Part shown: in pieces, positions 1 through 5,777 of the stretch
Position numbering within the stretch: the first letter of the stretch is position 1
Layout: every line of letters begins with the position of its first letter
NCBI GenBank assembly: GCA_036478895.1
Contig: JAZGEV010000142.1
Coordinates: 1-11,178 of the forward strand
From: S010-17 sp036478895
GTDB taxonomy: Bacteria > Bacteroidota > Bacteroidia > Flavobacteriales > Flavobacteriaceae
DNA length: 11,178 nucleotides
Direction of reading: 5' to 3'
Made by a program: the position numbers and the translations under genes
Notes under the pieces: model-generated
The model's database searches: none
Told to the model about the DNA's origin: nothing
The model's input: the letters and a program-made list of their open reading frames with translations, nothing else

Positions 1-258
1 TTAAAGTACGGAATGCCTTTTTTTTGTTACAAAGGGAAAATGTTTTGTTATTTGTGGACAGATAAGAATACAGCGCATCCATATATTGGTTTTGTAGAAG
101 GTAATAGAATGAATTCAGCTGATTTGGAACAAGGAAACAGATCACGTATGAAAATTTTTCGTATAAATCCCAATGCAGATATTCCACTAAAAAAAATACA
201 GCAATTACTAAATATAGCTTTGAATTTTTATAAAGATGGCATTATAAAGATTAAATAA
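1..258 (+). CDS. DUF1801-family protein, C-terminal fragment (5' end outside window)
   Basis: Reading frame 1 is open from the first base, and four codons (L-K-Y-G) precede the first Met at base 13. They read naturally into the Met-Pro-Phe-Phe that follows, so base 13 is very probably not the start and the gene begins before the window. The visible 85 or so residues match my memory of DUF1801 proteins (YdhG-like fold): an LKYGMPFFCYKGKMFCYLW strand pair, then PYIGFVEGNR, a basic RSRMKIFRI strand, and a final helix of the ILNIALNFYKDG kind. The family's biochemical role is not established. The gene ends at a TAA and is followed by a 13-base-pair hairpin that probably terminates it. Family assignment is from recalled sequence pattern, not a search; I am fairly confident of the family and have no view on function. 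Confidence 0.75.
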   Translation, partial: LKYGMPFFCYKGKMFCYLWTDKNTAHPYIGFVEGNRMNSADLEQGNRSRMKIFRINPNADIPLKKIQQLLNIALNFYKDGIIKIK

Positions 259-318
259 TTCCTACTTTATTGCTTTTGTGGACTGCAATTATTGGACAGG
301 ATATATAATTTAAAAAGA

Positions 319-347
319 AAAACCTGAAATTAATAATTTCAGGTTTT
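319..347. terminator. Bidirectional intrinsic terminator
   Basis: A perfect 13-base-pair inverted repeat, AAAACCTGAAATT (319-331) and AATTTCAGGTTTT (335-347), encloses a 3-base loop. It lies between two convergent genes, the DUF1801 fragment ending at 258 and the - strand TlpA gene ending at 371. Read on the - strand it is followed by TCTTTTT, a good U-tract. Read on the + strand the stem itself ends in TTTT. It should therefore stop transcription from both sides. Confidence 0.85.
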
Positions 348-370
348 ATTATAATAGTCAAAAAACACAT

Positions 371-1414
371 TTAAACACCTAAAGATGTTAGTAACGATTT
401 TAACTGTGGATTAGAAGGTCTTGGTGCATTTGAATTCACAATATTTCCTTGTGGATCTATCAATAAAAAGCGTGGAATACTATTAATAGTATATTTTTTA
501 ATGAAATCTGAAGCAAAAGCTTTATCAGCAAACAATTGTTCACCTGTCATGTTTTTACTTTTCACCATTGATTTCCATTTTTTATTTGCATTCTCCAAAG
601 AACCATGACGTCTTGCACCATCAACAGAAATACTTACAAAAGAAATGTTTTTACCTTTAAATTCGTGTTCCAGTTTTTGTAAATAAGGTATTTCTCTTGT
701 ACAAGGTCCACACCAAGTTGCCCATACATCAACATAAACATACTTACCTTTATAATCATCCAATGATTTTGTGCCACCTTTTATATTTTCATAATTAAAA
801 AATTTAGGAGAAGGCTTTCCTTTTCCAAGCGCAGTAAGTAAATGACGTTGTTTAGAATAATTAGTCTTTAAATAGTCAATTAAACGTTTGTTTTTATTAG
901 TTTCATCGGCTTTTAAAGCTGAATCTATGCCGTTTGGCGCTAACATTGTACTAAATGATTTCTCAAGATGTGCAACTTTTACATTAAAAGCGGTTTCATC
1001 CATCTTAAAGAAATCTTTAATCTTATTCATTTTTTCAACCTTATCAAATTTTTTCTTTTTAAGAATATAAGTTGATGTCTCTGAACCTTGCCCGCTAAAA
1101 TTCAGCGATTTATCAAAACTAGAGTACGAATAATTTAATGATATATCAGAACCATTTTTTAAATAAATAATCGTTTTATTCTTACCATCATAAAAGTTAT
1201 GATAGCCAGCTTTCTTTACTTTAAGAGTGTCAGAAAAAGTACCATCATTTAGAATTGGAATTTTTTTGCTAAATCCTCTACTACTTACAATTACTTCTGT
1301 AGCATTATTATCGGCAATTAAGCCAGATAAACTTGCGTATTCTGATGAATGTTTACTTTCACATGAAAATAAAAAACTCACTAGGACTATAATTATTGCT
1401 AATTGTGTTTTCAT
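371..1414 (-). CDS. TlpA-like thioredoxin-fold lipoprotein (downstream paralogue)
   Basis: This is a predicted envelope thiol-disulfide oxidoreductase of 347 residues. Residues 1-17 form a lipoprotein signal peptide (basic MKTQ, hydrophobic core, lipobox L-F-S-C with Cys18 as the lipidated residue). Residues 25-115 are a beta-rich N-terminal domain typical of Bacteroidota TlpA proteins (DUF4369-like), and 120-195 look helical and charged. Residues 200-347 are the thioredoxin domain, with the redox motif W234-C-G-P-C238 and the cis-proline at Ile313-Pro314 followed by RFLLID. The resolving-cysteine pair is complete, so it is probably active. The reductant and partner protein are unknown. It lies 12 bases downstream of a paralogue on the same strand and probably shares its transcript, which would end at the hairpin at 319-347. 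The N-terminal Met directly precedes the signal peptide, supporting the start. Confidence 0.9.
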   Translation of the reverse strand: MKTQLAIIIVLVSFLFSCESKHSSEYASLSGLIADNNATEVIVSSRGFSKKIPILNDGTFSDTLKVKKAGYHNFYDGKNKTIIYLKNGSDISLNYSYSSFDKSLNFSGQGSETSTYILKKKKFDKVEKMNKIKDFFKMDETAFNVKVAHLEKSFSTMLAPNGIDSALKADETNKNKRLIDYLKTNYSKQRHLLTALGKGKPSPKFFNYENIKGGTKSLDDYKGKYVYVDVWATWCGPCTREIPYLQKLEHEFKGKNISFVSISVDGARRHGSLENANKKWKSMVKSKNMTGEQLFADKAFASDFIKKYTINSIPRFLLIDPQGNIVNSNAPRPSNPQLKSLLTSLGV

Positions 1415-1426
1415 TAAAGATATTTT

Positions 1427-2437
1427 TTATTTTAATATTTTATCAAATAGTGCTTTTGTACTAGGTTCTGATGGTCTAGATGCATCAGAATTTACCACAT
1501 TTCCTTTTGGGTCAATTAATATAAAACGAGGAATACCATTTATACCGTAAGCCTTAACAAAATCTGATTTCCAATCATTATCTGCAAATAATTGAATACC
1601 ACTCATTTCTTTATCTTTTATCATTTGCCTCCAAGCATCATGCTTATCTTTTTTATCTACAGAAATACTTACAAATTCTATATTTTTATTATGAAATTCT
1701 TTCTCTAATTTTTGCAAATGAGGAATTTCAGCTTTACAAGGTCCACACCAAGTTGCCCAAACATCAACATAAACATACTTTCCTTTTAACGATTTTAAAG
1801 ATGTTTTACCACCTTTATAATTTTCATAATTAAACTGCGGTGAAGGATTTCCTTTAAGTTTTGCAACTTTAGCCTTAGCGTCATAATTACTTAACATAAA
1901 TTTACTCATTCCAGTTAAACTCTTTTTTTCTGATGCTGCTAAACCTGTGTCTAAGCCTTTAAATGAATCAATTAAATTTGAAAATTTCCCTTCAACTTTA
2001 ACCAATTCTTTTTCGAAAGAAGGTTTGTCCATTTCATAAATATTATTTGAAAAAGCCGTTTCTTTTAACAGTGCTTTTTTAGCTAAATAATTATTGGTTT
2101 CAGATCCTTTTCCAGTGTACACAAGAGTTTCATCAAACATTTTTGTATCTAAATTTAACGTAATGTTATCACCATTTTTCAAGAACATTGATGTAACTTC
2201 ATTACCATCAGAGAAACTCAATCTTGTTCCTTTTTCTGATAAATGTAAAGTGTCAGAAAAAGTACCGTCTTTGGCAATTTTAATTTCTTTGGAATAGCTT
2301 CTACCTTTTATAGAACCATCTTTTCCTAAATGATTTGTTATTTTTCCTGATACTGTAGCGTAATCTAATGCTACTTCCTTTTTACAAGAAGTAATAAGTG
2401 CTATCAATATTGATAATTGCAAGACTCTTTTAAACAT
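1427..2437 (-). CDS. TlpA-like thioredoxin-fold lipoprotein (upstream paralogue)
   Basis: This 336-residue protein has the same architecture as its downstream neighbour. It starts with a lipoprotein signal peptide whose lipobox is I-T-S-C with Cys18, continues with a beta-rich N-terminal domain (about 25-112) and a helical linker (about 115-195), and ends in a thioredoxin domain with W230-C-G-P-C234 and the cis-proline at Ile302-Pro303. Shared landmarks in both proteins are DGTFSDTL, FLKNGD or YLKNGS, GxGSET, NPSPQF or KPSPKF, and GKYVYVDVWATWCGPC. The two genes are clearly a tandem duplication that has since diverged over most of its length. The mature N-terminus here is C-K-K-E, versus C-E-S-K in the paralogue. 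A candidate promoter element lies about 47 bases upstream of the ATG. Family members act in cytochrome maturation or periplasmic disulfide reduction; which applies here cannot be read from sequence. Confidence 0.9.
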   Translation of the reverse strand: MFKRVLQLSILIALITSCKKEVALDYATVSGKITNHLGKDGSIKGRSYSKEIKIAKDGTFSDTLHLSEKGTRLSFSDGNEVTSMFLKNGDNITLNLDTKMFDETLVYTGKGSETNNYLAKKALLKETAFSNNIYEMDKPSFEKELVKVEGKFSNLIDSFKGLDTGLAASEKKSLTGMSKFMLSNYDAKAKVAKLKGNPSPQFNYENYKGGKTSLKSLKGKYVYVDVWATWCGPCKAEIPHLQKLEKEFHNKNIEFVSISVDKKDKHDAWRQMIKDKEMSGIQLFADNDWKSDFVKAYGINGIPRFILIDPKGNVVNSDASRPSEPSTKALFDKILK

Positions 2438-2480
2438 AATTTTTTATTTTAAAGTTAGTAAATAGATACTCTTGTCGAGT

Positions 2481-2494
2481 TTTACAAATGTAAA
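2481..2494. promoter_or_regulatory. 14-bp palindrome, possible operator, in the tlpA-hutH divergent region
   Basis: TTTACA-AA-TGTAAA is a perfect 6-2-6 inverted repeat. It covers the candidate -7 element of the - strand TlpA pair and lies 79 bases upstream of hutH. The position would suit a repressor or a shared regulator of the two divergent units. No regulator can be named from the sequence, and AT-rich palindromes of this length can arise by chance. Confidence 0.3.
2485..2492 (-). promoter_or_regulatory. Candidate -7 promoter element for the TlpA gene pair
   Basis: On the - strand this reads TACATTTG, an exact match to the Bacteroidota -7 consensus TAnnTTTG, placed about 47 bases upstream of the ATG at 2437. 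I do not see a TTG at the usual 17-23 base spacing upstream (the nearest is only 13 bases away), so the promoter is incomplete by consensus. The element sits inside a palindrome at 2481-2494. Confidence 0.4.
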
Positions 2495-2573
2495 CTATTT
2501 TTTTACAATTTACTTACTTAATATTTGCATAATATACTTTGATTGTTGAATTTTGGGGAAATTTTAATAATAT

Positions 2574-4082
2574 ATGCAATCTACTCATTTTATCAATTCA
2601 GATTTTTTAACAATCTCAGTAATAAACGACATCATTTCTTTAAATAAAAAATTGGAATTATCGCCTACTGCAATTGAAAAAATTACGACTTGTCGCAATT
2701 ACTTAGATGAAAAAATAAAAACATCAAAAAAACCAATTTACGGTATAAATACTGGGTTTGGATCTCTTTGCGATGTTGAAATTGAAACAGCAAATTTGCA
2801 GTTATTACAAGAGAATTTAGTAAAATCACATGCTTGTGGTACTGGTGAAAAAGTTCCAAAGTCCATCGTTAAATTAATGATTTTACTTAAAATTCAATCT
2901 TTAAGTTACGGCCATTCTGGCGTGCAATTAAAAACAGTTAACCGTTTAATTGATTTATACAATAATGATATTTTGCCAATAATATATACTCAAGGCTCTC
3001 TTGGTGCATCTGGTGATTTAGCACCTCTAGCTCATTTAGCATTGGCATTAATTGGTGAAGGTGAGGTTTGTATTGATTCAAAAATCATATCGGCGAAAGC
3101 AATGTTAAAAGAAAAGGGCTGGGAAAAAATTGAGTTACAATCCAAAGAAGGATTGGCATTATTAAACGGCACGCAATTTATGAGTGCTTATGGTGTTTCT
3201 CAACTTATTGATTCCTATAAATTATCCTATTTAGCTGACGTAATTGGTACAACCTCCTTGGAAGCTTTTGATGGTAGAATTTCGCCTTTTAACGCACTTA
3301 TTCATTTGGTAAGACCTCATAACGGTCAAATAAAAACAGCTCAAAGAATCACTGATTTTTTAAGTGATAGTGATATTATTCAACAGCAAAAAAATCACGT
3401 ACAAGATCCGTATTCTTTTAGATGTATGCCGCAAGTTCATGGTGCTACTAAAGACACACTTGCTTTTATAAAAAAAACAATGGAAACAGAAATCAACTCT
3501 GTTACGGATAATCCAAATATTTTTGTACAAGAAGATTTAATAATTTCTGGTGGAAATTTTCATGGACAACCATTAGCCTTAGCTCTAGATTATCTTGCTA
3601 TTGCAATGTCTGAGTTGGGCTCAATATCAGAAAGACGAACGTATCAATTAATATCTGGTCAAAGAGGTTTGCCAGCATTTTTAATTAGTAATCCTGGCTT
3701 AAATTCTGGTTTTATGATTCCTCAATATACAGCTGCAAGTATTGCAAGCCAAAATAAACAATTAGCAACACCAGCTAGTGTAGATAGTATTGTATCAAGT
3801 AATGGACAAGAAGATCACGTTAGTATGGGCGCAAATTCAGCCACAAAAGTTAAACGTATTGTTGATAATGTAACGCGTATACTAGCCATTGAATTATTTA
3901 CTGCCTCACAAGCAATTCATTTTAGAGCGCCTTTGAAAACGAGTCCGTTTTTAGAAAGTTTTATTTCTTTATTCCGTACGGATGTTCCATTAGTAGAGAA
4001 GGATCGCGTATTACATTATGATATTAAAAACGCAATAGGATTTATTGAAAATATGACTATTGATAATGCGGAATTGTTTTAA
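2574..4082 (+). CDS. hutH: Histidine ammonia-lyase (histidase)
   Basis: This cytoplasmic enzyme converts L-histidine to trans-urocanate and ammonia, the first step of histidine degradation. At 502 residues it has the usual length. The MIO-forming triad Ala145-Ser146-Gly147 lies in GSLGASGDLAPLAHLAL. The catalytic Tyr56 is in YGINTGFG. Other active-site positions expected from the Pseudomonas putida enzyme are present: Ser85-His86 (SHACG), Asn198 (LLNGTQ), Gln277, Tyr280 and Arg283 (QDPYSFRCMPQVHGA), Phe329 (GGNFHGQP) and Glu413 (NGQEDHVSMGAN). The SH pair and Glu413 favour histidine over tyrosine or phenylalanine, so this is more likely a histidase than the tyrosine ammonia-lyase of flexirubin clusters. 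No hutU, hutI or hutG gene is in the window. The only possible co-transcribed partner is the methyltransferase gene 33 bases downstream. The ATG at 2574 is the first in frame and gives a normal family N-terminus. Confidence 0.95.
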   Translation: MQSTHFINSDFLTISVINDIISLNKKLELSPTAIEKITTCRNYLDEKIKTSKKPIYGINTGFGSLCDVEIETANLQLLQENLVKSHACGTGEKVPKSIVKLMILLKIQSLSYGHSGVQLKTVNRLIDLYNNDILPIIYTQGSLGASGDLAPLAHLALALIGEGEVCIDSKIISAKAMLKEKGWEKIELQSKEGLALLNGTQFMSAYGVSQLIDSYKLSYLADVIGTTSLEAFDGRISPFNALIHLVRPHNGQIKTAQRITDFLSDSDIIQQQKNHVQDPYSFRCMPQVHGATKDTLAFIKKTMETEINSVTDNPNIFVQEDLIISGGNFHGQPLALALDYLAIAMSELGSISERRTYQLISGQRGLPAFLISNPGLNSGFMIPQYTAASIASQNKQLATPASVDSIVSSNGQEDHVSMGANSATKVKRIVDNVTRILAIELFTASQAIHFRAPLKTSPFLESFISLFRTDVPLVEKDRVLHYDIKNAIGFIENMTIDNAELF

Positions 4083-4115
4083 ACCTAAAATTGATAATTA
4101 TATTGAAAATAGCAT

Positions 4116-4913
4116 ATGAAATATCTTTCTAGTATTCAAAATCCATTAATTAAAAATATCTTATTACTTAAAGAAAAGTCAAAAGCTCGTAAAAAACAAG
4201 GCTTATTTATTTTGGAAGGTGTTCGTGAATTAGGTTTTGCTTTAAAAGCAAATTATAAATTGACTACACTCCTATTCTACTCTGAATTAATTAGTGAAGA
4301 TGATGTTAATCAATTAATTGATAATCAAAATGTTGAACTGATTGAAATATCAAAAGAAGTTTATCAGAGATTAGCGCTTAGGTCTACAACAGAAGGCATT
4401 ATCGCCATTGTAAAAACAAAAGAATTTAGCTTGGAATCTATTCGTTTTAAAAACAAAACACCATTAATTCTTGTTGCCGAAGCGCCTGAAAAACCTGGGA
4501 ATATTGGCGCACTTCTAAGAACAGCCGATGCAGTAAATGCAGATGCTGTATTTATTGCAAATCCTAAAACGGATATGTATAATTCAAATATCATTCGCTC
4601 TAGTGTAGGTTGTATTTTCACAAACACTATTGCAATTGATTCTAGTGAAAATATAATACAGTTTTTACAAAAACAAAAAGTTCAATTGTTTTCTGCAGCC
4701 TTAAAAGAAGATTCTGAAATTTATACAAAGCAAGATTTTACGAAGTCAACAGCTATAATAGTTGGCACTGAAGCAACAGGTCTAAGCGATGAATGGCTTA
4801 AACAAAGCAAAAATATAATTATACCAATGCTTGGTGTTATTGATTCTTTAAATGTATCCGTATCTGCAGCAATAATTCTTTTTGAAGCGAATAGACAACG
4901 AAGTCTAAAATAA
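4116..4913 (+). CDS. SpoU/TrmH-family RNA 2'-O-ribose methyltransferase
   Basis: This is an S-adenosylmethionine-dependent methyltransferase of the SPOUT class with 265 residues. Residues about 1-100 resemble the SpoU substrate-binding domain (L-S-S-I-Q-N-P-L-I-K, KARKKQGLFILEGVRE). Residues about 115-262 form the knotted catalytic domain with all three family motifs: motif 1 at 121-139 (EKPGNIGALLRTADA, with Asn129 and Arg135), motif 2 at 214-223 (IIVGTEATGL, with Glu219) and motif 3 at 236-257 (IPM...DSLNVSVSAAI, with Asn246). These motifs fix the chemistry. The target nucleotide is not deducible: RlmB-like 23S rRNA G2251 methylation is one option, but flavobacteria carry several paralogues, so I give no symbol. 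It starts 33 bases after hutH on the same strand and may be read from the same promoter. Its stop codon lies two bases from the stop of the convergent PAS gene. Confidence 0.9.
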   Translation: MKYLSSIQNPLIKNILLLKEKSKARKKQGLFILEGVRELGFALKANYKLTTLLFYSELISEDDVNQLIDNQNVELIEISKEVYQRLALRSTTEGIIAIVKTKEFSLESIRFKNKTPLILVAEAPEKPGNIGALLRTADAVNADAVFIANPKTDMYNSNIIRSSVGCIFTNTIAIDSSENIIQFLQKQKVQLFSAALKEDSEIYTKQDFTKSTAIIVGTEATGLSDEWLKQSKNIIIPMLGVIDSLNVSVSAAIILFEANRQRSLK

Positions 4914-4915
4914 GA

Positions 4916-5620
4916 TTATTTATTCTTTTTTAAAAATGATTTTAAAGCATCGTCTAATTCGTTGGTATCACCCAAAAAACCATTATTAGAAGGTTTTATT
5001 GGTGTTATCTCAATTACTTCTTTCTTTTGTGTGGTGTCAATTGCAAGAATTGAATTTTCATTAGAGGCATTTATGTTTTGCTCACTACTTTGAAAATAAT
5101 CGTATACTTCAACCTCACTCATACCTGCTATTTCTAAAAAGAAATCATCGTATGTTAAATTGTAGTTTTTAAGAATTTCATGAAAAGTTTGTTCAGCAAC
5201 ATTGACATCATGTTTTTCAATTTCTAAAATTGTTTTGTATATACTTTCTGCTATTTCTCTTACTTTAGTTGGTACAGCTTTTCTTCTTGCATAATGAGAG
5301 ATAATATTACCTTCTTTATCAAAAGTAGTTTCAAACTTGGTAACTACCCAGTAATAATTTCCATCCTTGGTTTTATTCTTAACTATTGCATACAAATTTT
5401 TACCTTTATGCAATTTATTCCATAAGGTTTTAAATATCACTTTTGGCATATCTGGATGCCTTATTATATTGTGGGCTTTGCCTATTAGCTCTTCATTACT
5501 ATAACCACAAATTTCAATAAAATAATCGTTTGCATATTGTAATAGTCCTTTATAATCTGTCTTGGACATTATTACTTTGTTTGGCGCAATATGGACTTCT
5601 TTTTCAATAGAATCAATCAT
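4916..5620 (-). CDS. Stand-alone Aer-type PAS-domain protein
   Basis: This is a soluble 234-residue protein with no signal peptide or membrane segment. Residues about 14-115 form a PAS domain of the Aer/BdlA kind: NDYFIEICGYSNEELIGK, N-I-I-R54-H55-P-D57-M-P, W67, and VKNKTKDGNYYWVV. In E. coli Aer the Arg-His-x-Asp stretch and the Asn equivalent to Asn82 help bind FAD, so a flavin-based redox or oxygen sensor is a fair inference. Residues 117-175 are probably helical, 176-215 are polar and low in complexity (Asn/Ser/Glu/Ile), and a short acidic-then-basic helix ends the protein. There is no methyl-accepting, kinase, GGDEF or DNA-binding output domain, so how it signals is unknown. It is divergent from the RelA/SpoT gene, 157 bases apart, and converges with the methyltransferase gene. 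Confidence 0.85.
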   Translation of the reverse strand: MIDSIEKEVHIAPNKVIMSKTDYKGLLQYANDYFIEICGYSNEELIGKAHNIIRHPDMPKVIFKTLWNKLHKGKNLYAIVKNKTKDGNYYWVVTKFETTFDKEGNIISHYARRKAVPTKVREIAESIYKTILEIEKHDVNVAEQTFHEILKNYNLTYDDFFLEIAGMSEVEVYDYFQSSEQNINASNENSILAIDTTQKKEVIEITPIKPSNNGFLGDTNELDDALKSFLKKNK

Positions 5621-5635
5621 ACTCTTTTTTTTCTA

Positions 5636-5643
5636 CAAATATA
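5636..5643 (-). promoter_or_regulatory. Candidate -7 promoter element for the PAS gene
   Basis: On the - strand this reads TATATTTG, matching the Bacteroidota -7 consensus TAnnTTTG, 15 bases upstream of the ATG at 5620. It would give a very short leader. No TTG is visible at the expected -33 distance, so support is partial. Confidence 0.35.
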
Positions 5644-5696
5644 GAAAACATCTTTGATTAATGCTAATTGATTTAATTTTTGTGTTTGTATAATTT

Positions 5697-5709
5697 AATT
5701 AGTCTAATT
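5697..5709. promoter_or_regulatory. 13-bp palindrome in the PAS-spoT divergent region
   Basis: AATTAG-T-CTAATT is a perfect 6-1-6 inverted repeat in the 157-base divergent intergenic region. Its half-site CTAATT also occurs alone at 5664-5669, forty bases away. It could bind a regulator of one or both genes, but the region is so AT-rich that chance is a real possibility. Confidence 0.2.
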
Positions 5710-5777
5710 TTTAATTTTATAATAATAAATTTCAAGTTATTCTTAATTTGTATTGTATAATTGATTATTTTTATTCT

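Noticed and set aside
888..1550. Two open frames on the + strand (888-1070 and 1227-1550) opposite the TlpA genes
   Set aside because: They lie antisense to well-supported coding sequence, have no recognisable motifs and no promoter, and are explained by the reverse complement of the TlpA genes. The same applies to the frame at 2094-2297.
2500..2573. Promoter for hutH
   Set aside because: TATACTTTG near 2532-2540 resembles the -7 consensus but has the wrong internal spacing, and there is no TTG at the right distance upstream.
2574..4082. Possibility that the lyase is a tyrosine ammonia-lyase from a flexirubin or aryl-polyene cluster
   Set aside because: The selectivity pair is Ser85-His86 and Glu413 is present, as in histidases, and there are no polyene-biosynthesis genes nearby.
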